DNA from: JABWAM01 sp964653025
GTDB lineage: Bacteria > Verrucomicrobiota > Verrucomicrobiia > JABWAM01
DNA length: 63,058 nt
Direction of reading: 5' to 3'
Assembly: GCA_964653025.1 (NCBI GenBank)
Contig: CAZZBZ010000009.1
Location: 1-63,058, forward strand
The position numbers were made by a program, and so were the translations under genes. Numbering within the stretch: position 1 is the first letter of the stretch; every line of letters begins with the position of its first letter. The notes under the pieces are model-generated. The model saw only the letters and a list, made by a program, of their open reading frames with translations, did no database searches and had not been told where the DNA came from. Positions 44,615-53,365 of the stretch are shown here, piece after piece.

Positions 44615-47600
44615 GTGAAAGGAGCTGAACCGTTCATTCGCGTGCGTGCCGCGCACCAGAACAACCTCAAGGGGTTCGACCTCGACCTCCCCCTTGGGCA
44701 GATGACGGTCGTCACCGGGCTGAGCGGTTCGGGGAAGTCATCGTTGGTCTTCGACACGCTCTACGCGGAGGGGCAGAGGCGGTACGTCGAGACCTTCAGC
44801 CCGTACGCGCGGCAGTTTCTGGAGCGCCTGGATCCCCCGCGCGTCGGTTCGATCGAGGGGATTCCCCCCGCAATCGCGATCCAGCAGGGGAATACGGTAA
44901 AGACCTCGCGCTCGACGGTGGGGACGCTCACGGAGATTTGCGACTACTTCAAGCTCCTGATGCCGCACACCGCGAAGCTGGTCTGCCCGGGTTGCGGCGA
45001 GGAGGTGCGGCGGGAGACGCCGTCCGGCGCGTGGGAGAGGATTGGCGACTGGTATGGGCAGGAGGCCGTGGTCTGTTTCGAGCTGCCGCTCGCCTCGGAC
45101 AAGGCCGCCCGCTCGGTCGCCGACGTGCTGCGCAAGCAGGGGTTCCGTCGCGCGTGGCATGCGGGAGCCGCCGTGGATCTCGAGGCGCTTCCGCCGCGGG
45201 GCCTCGGGCCGGTGCTTCGGGTGATCCAGGACCGCCTGAAACTGGATCTTCCGGGGCGCAGCCGTTTCCTCGAAGCTGCCGAGGTTGCCCAGCGGGCCGG
45301 CGGCGGGCGGTTCGTGGTCGTCCGCGCCGCCGACGGTTCCGAGCGGGCTTTTTCCGCGGCGCTGCGGTGCGAGCGTTGCGCACGATCGTTCCCGGAGCCC
45401 CGTCCGGCGCTCTTCTCCTTCAATAACCCGCTCGGGGCCTGCCCTGCCTGCCGCGGTTTTGGGCGGACGATGGAGATCGATATGCGGAAGGTGCTCCCCG
45501 ACCCGCGGCGCACCCTGCGTGGCGGGGCGATCGAGCCGTGGCGCGGAGGAGTATCGGCCGAGTGCCAGCGCGACCTGCTCGCGTGGTGCCGCCGTCGCGG
45601 GGTGAATCCGGGAACGCCCTTCGCACGGCTCCCGGAGCGTCACCGCCGCTGGGTTCTCGAGGGCGACAAGGAGGACCCCGGCAACACCGGTTACGGCCCT
45701 TGGTATGGGGTGAGCGGCTACTTCCGGTGGCTCGAGTCAAAGAGCTACAAAATGCACATGCGCGTGCTTCTCTCGCGCTACCGCATTTACCGCGACTGCG
45801 TGGCGTGCGGGGGTGGGCGCCTGCAACCCGAGGCGCTGAACTTCAGGCTCGGCGGGAAGTCCCTTGCGGAGATGTACGGGATGCCGGTGGGCGACCTGCG
45901 GGCGTTCATTGAGAGGGAGGTCCCCGGAACCTCGCGCGCGGGCGACCCGATCGGGGTCGTTCGCGAGGAGGTCCTGGGCCGCCTCCGCCTGCTCGGGGAG
46001 GTGGGGCTCGATTATCTCTCCCTCAACCGCTCGGCGCGGACGCTTTCCGGGGGTGAGGTCCAGCGCGTCCACCTCATCGCCTGCCTCGGGGCGGCAATGG
46101 TGAACACCCTTTTCATTCTCGACGAGCCGAGTGTTGGCCTCCACGCGCGCGACGTTCACCGCCTCATCGGCGTCCTCCACGCACTGCGGGATCGGGGGAA
46201 CACCGTGGTCGTCGTCGAGCACGACGCCTCGGTCATCCGCGCGGCAGATCATCTCATTGAGCTCGGTCCCGGGGCCGGGGAGGAAGGGGGGCATCTCGTC
46301 CTCGATATCCCGATGGCGAAGGCGCTCGGGGACGGGGTCAAGGAGGGGGCCTCGCTCACCCTGGATTACGTGCGCGGGGCGTGTGCGATCCCGATCCCGT
46401 CCCGACGGCGTGCGGTGGATGAGAAGACGCCGCGCCTCCGCGTCCGTGATGCGCGGGAGAACAACCTGCGGGGAATCACGGTGGACTTCCCGCTTGGCCG
46501 GCTGGTGTGCGTCACGGGTGTCTCGGGGAGCGGAAAATCCACCCTCGTACACCGCGTGCTCCACGCGAACGCCCTTTCGCTGCGGGGAGAGACCTCGGAG
46601 GAGCCGGGCGCATGCGGGGGCATCGAGGGGCTGGAGGGGGTGGGGAAGGTCGTGCTTGTGGACCAATCGCCGCTGGCGCGCACTGCGCGCTCCTCGCCGG
46701 CGCTCTACACGGGGGCGTGGGAAGGCCTGCGGGAGTTGCTCGCCGCGACCCCCGAGGCGCGGCGCGCGGGGTTTTCTCCCTCCGCCTTTTCCTTCAATGC
46801 CGGCGAGGGGCGCTGCGTTCGCTGCGGGGGGAGGGGCTACGAGAAAATCGAGATGCAGTTTCTCCCCGATGTGGTGGTCCAGTGTCCCGTGTGTCGGGGG
46901 CGGCGATTCCGGGAGGATGTTCTCGCGGTGAGGCTCGCGGGGTGGAATGCGGCGGAGTGGCTGGAGGCGACCGTCTCGGCCGCGGCTGCGCGCCTTGCGG
47001 AGGCCGTGCTTCCCGAGACGGGGGGGAAGGCCGAGCGGTGGCGATCCCTGGCGATGGGGAGGTTTCGCCTGCTTGGAGAAGTGGGCCTGGGGTACCTGCG
47101 ACTGGGGCAGCCGCTCAGCGTGCTCTCCGGAGGCGAGGCGCAGAGGCTGAAGCTGTGCGGGGAGATGGGCGCTGTCAGTGAGCAGGGAGCAGTGAGCAGT
47201 AAGCAGGAAGCGGTGAGCAGGGAGCAGGGAGCAGGGAGCAGGGAGCGGGAGAGCCGAGGTGAAGGGGAAGGGAAGGGGGCGTTGTACCTGCTCGATGAGC
47301 CGACGACGGGGTTGCACTTCGAGGATGTGCGGCAGTTGATCGGCGTCCTTCAACGCCTCGTGGACGAGGGGAACACGGTGGTCGTCATCGAGCATCAACT
47401 TGATTTCATCGCGTCGTCGGACTGGGTGATTGACCTCGGTCCCGAGGCGGGGGCGGGCGGCGGTCGGCTTGTCGTGTGCGGGACGCCCGAGCAGGTGGCG
47501 GAGTGCGGGGCATCGCACACGGGTCATGCGTTGTGTTCGCGGAAGGAGAGGGGCGTTCGCAAAGGCGTTCTGGCCGAATCGGCCCGTGCGAGGAAAAATT

Positions 47601-50218
47601 TGGCGGCACCGGCCGCGATTCGCGTGGTCAATGCGCGGGAGCACAACCTGAAAAACCTCACGATCGAGATCCCGCGGGACCGGATGGTGGTGCTCACGGG
47701 GCCGAGCGGGAGCGGGAAGTCCACCCTGGCCTTCGATCTTGTCTTCGCGGAGGGGCAGCGGCGCTTTCTCGACTGCGTGTCGGCCTACGCGCGGCAGTAC
47801 GTGGAGCAGATGTCGAGGGGCGACGTGGACCGCATCGACGGCATCCCGCCGACCGTGGCGATCGAGCAGCGGGTGACGCGCGGGGGCTGGAAGTCCACCG
47901 TGGCGACGGTGACGGAGGCGCACCATTTTATCCGCCTGCTCTACGCGAAGGTGGGGGTCCAGCACTGTCCCGAATGCGGGGTGGCCGTGGGCGAGCAGGA
48001 CGAGGACTCGGCAGTGGCCGGGGTCCTCGCCCGAGCCCGAAAACTCGGCGGGCTTCGCCTGCTTGCGCCGGTGGTGCGGGCGCGCAAGGGCTTCCACGAG
48101 GAGGTGCTCCAGTGGGCGGCAAAGAGGGGGATCGAGCGGGCGCGCGTGGACGGGGTTTTCCGCGGGGTGGCCGACCTGCTGGCGAAGCGCTCGCTGGGGC
48201 GATACCGCGAGCACACGATCGAACTGGATTGCGGGACAGTCGCGGGTGGCAAGGAGGATGCGACCCGGGTGCGCGAGGCGCTTCGCACGGGGTCGGGGAC
48301 GCTCGTCCTGGCACCCTCCCACGGGAAAAGCCGCTCGCTGGAAGAGGTTGTGAGCACGCACCGTGCCTGCCGCTCTTGCGGGCGTTCGTTTGCCGCGCTC
48401 GATCCGCGCGACTTTTCCTTCAACAGCCCGGCGGGGTGGTGCCCGACCTGCTTCGGCTACGGGGTGGTTTGGAGCGGGGAGACGCTCGATGATTTGCGGG
48501 GCGAGGAGGAGGCCGAGCGCGACCAGCGCGTGGAGCGGCGTTCGACGGGGGACGGGGAGGCGAAGACCTGTCCCGACTGCGACGGGGCGCGCCTGAAACG
48601 GGATGCCCTCGCCGTGCGCGTGGGCGGGGTGACGACGGCGAATCTTTCGAAGATGAGCGGGCGCGAGGCCCGGGAGTGGCTGGGGAAGCTGCGGTTCCAG
48701 GGGCGGGACCGGCTCGTCGCGCGGGATATCGTGCCGCAGATCCTCGAGCGCCTGCGTTTTGTCGAGGAGGTGGGTCTGGGGTACCTCGGGCTCGGGCGTT
48801 CCGCGGTGACCCTTTCGGGGGGCGAGTCGCAACGGATTCGCCTCGCGGCGCAGCTCGGCTCCAACCTGCGCGGGGTGCTCTACGTCCTCGACGAGCCGAC
48901 GATCGGCCTGCATCCACGAGACAACGAACGGCTGCTGGGAATCCTCGATGGGCTCAAGCGGAGGGGGAACTCGCTGCTCATCGTCGAGCACGACGAGGAG
49001 ACGATGCGGCGTGCGGACTGGCTGATCGACCTCGGGCCCGGTGCGGGCAAGCACGGCGGGGAGGTGGTTTGGGAGGGGAATCCAAGAGACGCAAGACCGG
49101 AGACACGAGACGCGAGGAAGGGGAGGGGATCGACGACGGTCGAGTTTCTAAGAAACCCGCTGCGGCACCCGATGCGCGGGGAACGGCGGACGCTGCGGGG
49201 CGTGGAATGGATCGAGGTGGCGAAGGCGACCTTCCACAACCTGCGTGGGGTCAATGCCCGTTTCCCGATTGGGCGGCTCACCGTGGTCACGGGCGTCAGC
49301 GGGGCGGGAAAGTCCTCCCTGGTGCGCGGCGTGCTCCTGCCGGGCCTGCAAGGGAAGCTGCCCCTTGGGCGCGGCGTGGTGCGCGGACGGGGGCGGATCG
49401 GCTCGGCCTACGAGGTGGACCAGTCGCCGATCGGGAAGACGCCGAGGAGCTGCGCCGCCACCTACCTCGGCGTGTGGGATGAAATCCGGAGGCTGTTTGC
49501 GGCGACGCCCGAGGCGCGCGTGCGGGGCTACGGGCCGGGGCGATTTTCTTTCAACGTGAACGGCGGGCGCTGCGAGCGATGTGAGGGGCAGGGGAGGGTG
49601 AAGCTGGAGATGAGTTTCCTGCCGGATGCGCACCTCCCGTGCGAGGTCTGCGGGGGCGAGCGCTTCAACCGCGAGACGCTCTCGGTGCTCTACCGGGGCA
49701 AGACGGTGGCCCAGGTCCTCGCGATGGGGGTGGACGAGGCGGCGGAGTTCTTCGGTTTTGACCGCCTGGTGGCCGAGCCGCTGAAGCTTCTCGCGGAGAC
49801 GGGGCTGGGGTATGTCGCGCTGGGGCAGAGCAGTCCGACGCTGTCGGGGGGTGAGGCGCAGCGGCTCAAGCTGGTGAGCGAGTTGATGCGGGGACAGGGG
49901 TGGGGGCCGCGCGGGACGGGTGCGCGTCAGAACGGGAAGGGGAACCTCTACGTGCTCGAGGAGCCGACGATCGGGCTGCACTTCGCCGACGTGGAAAAAC
50001 TTCTCGGGGTGCTCCACCGCCTCGTGGACGCCGGCCACACGGGGGTGGTCATCGAGCACAACCTCGACGTGATCGCGGAAGCCGATTACGTCCTCGACCT
50101 CGGGCCCGAGGGGGGCGAGGGCGGGGGACGCATCATGGCGAAGGGCACCCCCGAGGAGGTGGCCCGAACAAGAACTTCACGGACCGCACCCCTCCTCCAA
50201 AAGGTGCTCCGGCGGTAG
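44615..50218 (+). CDS. uvrA: Double-length excinuclease ABC subunit A
   Basis: 1,867 aa: two UvrA units in one chain, so four ABC ATPase cassettes instead of two. Walker A motifs are at ~35 (GLSGSGKSS), ~635 (GVSGSGKST), ~1029 (GPSGSGKST) and ~1560 (GVSGAGKSS); each cassette has an LSGGE signature. Zinc-finger cysteine pairs are present (CVRCGGRGYEKIEMQF with CPVCRG, and CERCEGQG with CEVCGG). UvrA scans DNA for bulky lesions with UvrB; one chain here would equal a normal dimer, as in Chlamydia. The fourth Walker B reads LEEP rather than LDEP (Glu1782). Heptamer repeats encode residues ~855-878 and ~1491-1502. GTG 44615 is preferred because TTCAAT ends 5 nt upstream; longer in-frame starts exist. 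Confidence 0.93.
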   Translation: MKGAEPFIRVRAAHQNNLKGFDLDLPLGQMTVVTGLSGSGKSSLVFDTLYAEGQRRYVETFSPYARQFLERLDPPRVGSIEGIPPAIAIQQGNTVKTSRSTVGTLTEICDYFKLLMPHTAKLVCPGCGEEVRRETPSGAWERIGDWYGQEAVVCFELPLASDKAARSVADVLRKQGFRRAWHAGAAVDLEALPPRGLGPVLRVIQDRLKLDLPGRSRFLEAAEVAQRAGGGRFVVVRAADGSERAFSAALRCERCARSFPEPRPALFSFNNPLGACPACRGFGRTMEIDMRKVLPDPRRTLRGGAIEPWRGGVSAECQRDLLAWCRRRGVNPGTPFARLPERHRRWVLEGDKEDPGNTGYGPWYGVSGYFRWLESKSYKMHMRVLLSRYRIYRDCVACGGGRLQPEALNFRLGGKSLAEMYGMPVGDLRAFIEREVPGTSRAGDPIGVVREEVLGRLRLLGEVGLDYLSLNRSARTLSGGEVQRVHLIACLGAAMVNTLFILDEPSVGLHARDVHRLIGVLHALRDRGNTVVVVEHDASVIRAADHLIELGPGAGEEGGHLVLDIPMAKALGDGVKEGASLTLDYVRGACAIPIPSRRRAVDEKTPRLRVRDARENNLRGITVDFPLGRLVCVTGVSGSGKSTLVHRVLHANALSLRGETSEEPGACGGIEGLEGVGKVVLVDQSPLARTARSSPALYTGAWEGLRELLAATPEARRAGFSPSAFSFNAGEGRCVRCGGRGYEKIEMQFLPDVVVQCPVCRGRRFREDVLAVRLAGWNAAEWLEATVSAAAARLAEAVLPETGGKAERWRSLAMGRFRLLGEVGLGYLRLGQPLSVLSGGEAQRLKLCGEMGAVSEQGAVSSKQEAVSREQGAGSRERESRGEGEGKGALYLLDEPTTGLHFEDVRQLIGVLQRLVDEGNTVVVIEHQLDFIASSDWVIDLGPEAGAGGGRLVVCGTPEQVAECGASHTGHALCSRKERGVRKGVLAESARARKNLAAPAAIRVVNAREHNLKNLTIEIPRDRMVVLTGPSGSGKSTLAFDLVFAEGQRRFLDCVSAYARQYVEQMSRGDVDRIDGIPPTVAIEQRVTRGGWKSTVATVTEAHHFIRLLYAKVGVQHCPECGVAVGEQDEDSAVAGVLARARKLGGLRLLAPVVRARKGFHEEVLQWAAKRGIERARVDGVFRGVADLLAKRSLGRYREHTIELDCGTVAGGKEDATRVREALRTGSGTLVLAPSHGKSRSLEEVVSTHRACRSCGRSFAALDPRDFSFNSPAGWCPTCFGYGVVWSGETLDDLRGEEEAERDQRVERRSTGDGEAKTCPDCDGARLKRDALAVRVGGVTTANLSKMSGREAREWLGKLRFQGRDRLVARDIVPQILERLRFVEEVGLGYLGLGRSAVTLSGGESQRIRLAAQLGSNLRGVLYVLDEPTIGLHPRDNERLLGILDGLKRRGNSLLIVEHDEETMRRADWLIDLGPGAGKHGGEVVWEGNPRDARPETRDARKGRGSTTVEFLRNPLRHPMRGERRTLRGVEWIEVAKATFHNLRGVNARFPIGRLTVVTGVSGAGKSSLVRGVLLPGLQGKLPLGRGVVRGRGRIGSAYEVDQSPIGKTPRSCAATYLGVWDEIRRLFAATPEARVRGYGPGRFSFNVNGGRCERCEGQGRVKLEMSFLPDAHLPCEVCGGERFNRETLSVLYRGKTVAQVLAMGVDEAAEFFGFDRLVAEPLKLLAETGLGYVALGQSSPTLSGGEAQRLKLVSELMRGQGWGPRGTGARQNGKGNLYVLEEPTIGLHFADVEKLLGVLHRLVDAGHTGVVIEHNLDVIAEADYVLDLGPEGGEGGGRIMAKGTPEEVARTRTSRTAPLLQKVLRR
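47178..47247. repeat. Ten tandem heptamers inside uvrA
   Basis: GTGAGCA, GGGAGCA, GTGAGCA, GTAAGCA, GGAAGCG, GTGAGCA, three of GGGAGCA, then GGGAGCG, in perfect 7-bp phase. It codes for SEQGAVSSKQEAVSREQGAG-type residues between the signature and Walker B of cassette 2, keeping the frame open. Confidence 0.92.
49086..49120. repeat. Five tandem heptamers inside uvrA, second site
   Basis: GAGACGC, AAGACCG, GAGACAC, GAGACGC, GAGGAAG. It encodes PRDARPETRDAR in the linker after cassette 3. The unit differs from the site at 47178 but the period is the same. Confidence 0.8.
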
Positions 50219-50268
50219 ACCCTCTGCATCAACATAATCATATCTCCGAAAGTGGGAGGGGTACGCCC

Positions 50269-50288
50269 GCCCTCGGACTGCCGAGGGC
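50269..50288 (+). terminator. Stem-loop downstream of uvrA
   Basis: Perfect 8-bp stem GCCCTCGG/CCGAGGGC with a 4-nt loop, 51 bp after the uvrA stop. No T-run follows, so it may be a REP-type hairpin or a Rho-dependent site rather than an intrinsic terminator. Confidence 0.35.
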
Positions 50289-50350
50289 ACGACAGAGCGT
50301 GGCCCTTTTTGGCTTGTCGCCCGGCGGGGACTCGGGTTCGCTTGCCGCCC

Positions 50351-51679
50351 ATGGAGTGGATCGAACCCCGGGGCCCCCGCTGGCTGAACCTGCGCGTACT
50401 GGCGTGGGGGCTCTACGACCTCGGGATCACCGTCTTCTCCACGCTGGTGATCAGCCGGTACTTCGGCCCGTGGGTGATCCAGCAGCTGCACGGCTCGGTC
50501 TTCGCGTTCAACGTCACCTTGAGCGCCTCGATGCTCGTGAGCGGCATTCTCCAGGTTCTCCTCGCCCCGATCAGCGATGAGTTGGGGCGGCGCCGCATCT
50601 TCGTGGTGGTCTTCACCTGCATCTGCGCCGGGGCCTGCGCGATGCTCAACTGCGTCACCTCCTCGCTCACGGCCGGCCTGGCCCTTTTCGCGCTGGCGAA
50701 CGTCGGCTGCCAGACGGCCCTCGTTTTCTACAACGCCATGCTCAGCGACGTTTCTGATGAGCGCCACCGTGCACGGATCTCGGGGATCGGCGTCGGGATG
50801 GGGTACCTTGGTACCGTCCTTGGCCTCATCCTGTCCGAGAGGTTCGTGAACGCCCTCCCGAATGTCCATATCTACCGCCCCATCTTTCCAGTCACCGCGG
50901 TCCTGGTTTTTGCGTTTTCGCTGCCCCTCTTCCTCTTCGTGAAGGAGCGGCCCGGCCTCGTCCGCCTCAATCTCGGGCAGAGCCTGCAGAACAGTGTTGG
51001 GGCTTTCATCACCACCCTGCGGCGCATCAGCGCGCATCGTGAAATGATGCTCTTTTTTCTCGCGTGCCTCCTCTGCCTCGACGCGGTCGAGACCGTGAAG
51101 GCCAACCTCGCCCTCTACTGCCAGTCGGTCGTCGGCCTCGACCCCGCGCGCGGGTTCGATTTCACCCCGGTCTGGAAGGGCCGCGTCCTTTTCCATCTCA
51201 CCCTCTCGGAGATTAACCTTTTCATCATCGTCTCGACGGTTTTTGCCATCTTCGGCGCGCCGCTCGTCGGGCACATCTCGGACAAGACGGGCCACTACCG
51301 CGCCATGCTCTGGGTCCTCGTCCTCTGGATGGCCGCGCTCGTGCTCGCGATGTTCAGTGTCCAGCGCCGCCTCTTCTGGATCGCCGGGCCGGTCTTCGGC
51401 CTCTGCTTCGGGGGGATGTGGACGGTCACCCGTGCGCACCTGCTCGAGATCTGCCATCCCGAGGAGCGCGGGCAGATGTTCGCGATCTTCGGGTTCGTCG
51501 GGAGATGCGCCGCGGTGATCGGACCCATGGCCTGGGGTCTCACCTTCACCCAGTTCGAACCGATTTTCGGAGAGCGCAAGGCCTACCGCCTCGCCATCGG
51601 CGCCATCCTCGTCCTCATGGCCTTCGGCTTTTGGATCATGCTCCACGCGAAGCCGAGAGAGGGGCCGTTGCGGCGCTGA
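50351..51679 (+). CDS. MFS transporter, UMF1/Atg22-like
   Basis: 442 aa, 12 predicted membrane helices. The N-terminal NLRVLAWGLYDLGITVFSTL and the first-loop DELGRRRIF motif fit the UMF1/Atg22-related branch of MFS permeases or a sugar-cation symporter-like group. The second half contains GAPLVGHISDKTGHYRAM, the repeated loop motif. The substrate is unknown. ATG 50351 places the first helix close to the N-terminus. The radical SAM gene follows 10 bp downstream. Confidence 0.75.
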   Translation: MEWIEPRGPRWLNLRVLAWGLYDLGITVFSTLVISRYFGPWVIQQLHGSVFAFNVTLSASMLVSGILQVLLAPISDELGRRRIFVVVFTCICAGACAMLNCVTSSLTAGLALFALANVGCQTALVFYNAMLSDVSDERHRARISGIGVGMGYLGTVLGLILSERFVNALPNVHIYRPIFPVTAVLVFAFSLPLFLFVKERPGLVRLNLGQSLQNSVGAFITTLRRISAHREMMLFFLACLLCLDAVETVKANLALYCQSVVGLDPARGFDFTPVWKGRVLFHLTLSEINLFIIVSTVFAIFGAPLVGHISDKTGHYRAMLWVLVLWMAALVLAMFSVQRRLFWIAGPVFGLCFGGMWTVTRAHLLEICHPEERGQMFAIFGFVGRCAAVIGPMAWGLTFTQFEPIFGERKAYRLAIGAILVLMAFGFWIMLHAKPREGPLRR

Positions 51680-51689
51680 ACCTGACGCC

Positions 51690-52994
51690 ATGAAGGCACC
51701 AGGTTCCCTCTCGGGGGCCGTCTCCCGTCGGTTACCGCGCGTAAGCCGCCGGCAGGCGCTCCGCGTCGGTGCGGCCGGCGCTGCCCTCCTCACTGCGGGA
51801 CCACTGGCCTTCCAGTTTTTTCACCGCCGCCGCCGTGAGACCCCCGGGCGCGAGGGCATCACCCGCGCGGATCCGAACGCTCCTGTCTGGCAGCTCTGGC
51901 GCCGCCGCGGCTGGGCGCGCGAGGCCTCCCATTGGGAACGTCTCGAGGACGGCGTGGTGAAGTGTCTCCTCTGCCCGAACGGATGCACCCTTGAGCCCGG
52001 CGAGCGGGGTCGTTGCCGCAACCGGGCCAACTGGGACGGCGTCCTCCACACCCTCGTGTACGGCAACCCGTGTGCCTTCCACGTGGATCCGATCGAGAAG
52101 AAGCCGCTCATGCACTTTCTGCCAGGGACCTCGATCTTCTCGCTCTCCACCGCCGGCTGCTGCCTCCGCTGCCTGAACTGCCAGAACTGGGACATCTCCC
52201 AGCGCACCCCCGAGGAGACCAAGGACCCTTCCGATCCCGAACTCCGTGCCACCCCCGCGCGCATGCTCAGCCTCACCCCGCAGGATGCCGCGCGGTTGGC
52301 GATGTTTCCCGAGGACGTGGTCGCCCTCGCGGAGGCGTATCGCTGCCCCTCGATCGCCGGCACCTACGCCGAGCCGATTGTCGCGTACGAGTACATGCGC
52401 GAGATCGGACGCCAAGCTCGCGCCCGCGGTCTCCGCATGGCGTGGATCACCTGCGGAAACATCAACCGCAAGCCGCTCGAGGAGGCCTGCGACGGGATCG
52501 ACGCCGCGAACGTCAACCTCAAGAGCTTCAGCGACGATGTTTACAACGACCTCAACGGCGGCCGCCTCGGCCCCGTCCTCGAGACCCTGCGAGTTTTTAA
52601 GGAACGCGGCGTTTGGTTCGAGGTCACCAACCTCGTTGTGCCGACCTACACCGACAAGTTCGACATGATCGCGCGGATGTGCGACTGGCTCGTGAAGGAG
52701 ATTGGCACGGATTACCCGCTCCACTTCTCGCGCTTCCACCCCGCGCACAAGCTCCTCCATCTCCCGGATACGCCCCCCGCGGTCCTTGCGAAAGCTCGCG
52801 AGATCGCGCTGCGCTCCGGCCTGCGCCACGTTTACATTGGCAACCTGCGAGGCGACCCGGCGTGGGAGACCACCTTCTGCCCCGGCTGCCGGCGGGCGGT
52901 CGTCGAGCGCGAGGCGTGGAGCATCCGCGCCGTCCACCTCAAGGGCGGCGCCTGCGCCTTCTGCGGCCACAAGGTCGCCGGGGTTTGGGCGTAG
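51690..52994 (+). CDS. amrS: AmmeMemoRadiSam-type radical SAM protein with Tat signal
   Basis: 434 aa. Radical SAM cluster motif CX3CX2C at Cys157, Cys161 and Cys164 (TAGCCLRCLNCQNWDIS). An N-terminal CLLCPNGCTLEPGERGRC segment and a C-terminal zinc ribbon (CPGC and CAFC) agree with the AmrS family, named from co-occurrence with AMMECR1 and Memo; neither partner is here. Unusually, residues 19-40 form a twin-arginine signal: SRRQALRVGAAGAALLTAGP, with Arg20-Arg21. If used, a radical SAM enzyme would be exported or membrane-anchored. The biochemical reaction of the family is unknown. Confidence 0.82.
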   Translation: MKAPGSLSGAVSRRLPRVSRRQALRVGAAGAALLTAGPLAFQFFHRRRRETPGREGITRADPNAPVWQLWRRRGWAREASHWERLEDGVVKCLLCPNGCTLEPGERGRCRNRANWDGVLHTLVYGNPCAFHVDPIEKKPLMHFLPGTSIFSLSTAGCCLRCLNCQNWDISQRTPEETKDPSDPELRATPARMLSLTPQDAARLAMFPEDVVALAEAYRCPSIAGTYAEPIVAYEYMREIGRQARARGLRMAWITCGNINRKPLEEACDGIDAANVNLKSFSDDVYNDLNGGRLGPVLETLRVFKERGVWFEVTNLVVPTYTDKFDMIARMCDWLVKEIGTDYPLHFSRFHPAHKLLHLPDTPPAVLAKAREIALRSGLRHVYIGNLRGDPAWETTFCPGCRRAVVEREAWSIRAVHLKGGACAFCGHKVAGVWA

Positions 52995-53053
52995 GTAATA
53001 GGTCCATGCTTGTGTGGGACGCGCATCGAGGGCAGGTTATATGTTCTCCCACG

Positions 53054-53365
53054 ATGAGCGAAGGCACTCCTTTTTCCATTTTCCGGCGCCTATGGCGTGG
53101 CTGGGTGCGCTTCGGCCACTGGCTGGGTGACGTGATGAGCTGGATCTGGATGCCGCTGTTCTACTTTGTCATCGCGCTGCCGTTCGCCCTCGGGGTGAAG
53201 CTCTTCTCCGACCCGCTCGGGATGCGCCGCCGCCCCGGCGCGAGCCACTGGCACCCGAAGAAGCTGCCGCCGCTCGACCTCGACTGGGCGCGGAGCCAGG
53301 GGAGCACGGTGCTTCACGAGCCCCAAGCCGCAAGTTCCAAGCTGCAAGGGAAAGGCTTGTCATGA
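53054..53365 (+). CDS. Small membrane protein of carbamoyltransferase operons
   Basis: 103 aa with one or two membrane segments (MSWIWMPLFYFVIALPFALG) and the following VKLFSDPLGMRRR motif. Similar short proteins often precede NodU/CmcH-type carbamoyltransferases, so it is probably a membrane partner of that enzyme. The end (EPQAASSKLQGKG) is encoded by heptamer repeats. Its stop overlaps the next gene's ATG by 4 bp, so the two are translationally coupled. A TATATG box lies 10 nt upstream of the ATG. Confidence 0.7.
   Translation: MSEGTPFSIFRRLWRGWVRFGHWLGDVMSWIWMPLFYFVIALPFALGVKLFSDPLGMRRRPGASHWHPKKLPPLDLDWARSQGSTVLHEPQAASSKLQGKGLS
53324..53351. repeat. Four heptamers at the 3' end of the small membrane protein gene
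   Basis: CAAGCCG, CAAGTTC, CAAGCTG, CAAGGGA. The tract encodes the last dozen residues, just before the overlap with the carbamoyltransferase start. Confidence 0.8.

Noticed and set aside
47178..47247. CRISPR array
   Set aside because: Seven-base units have no spacers and lie within coding sequence; no cas gene is present anywhere in the window.
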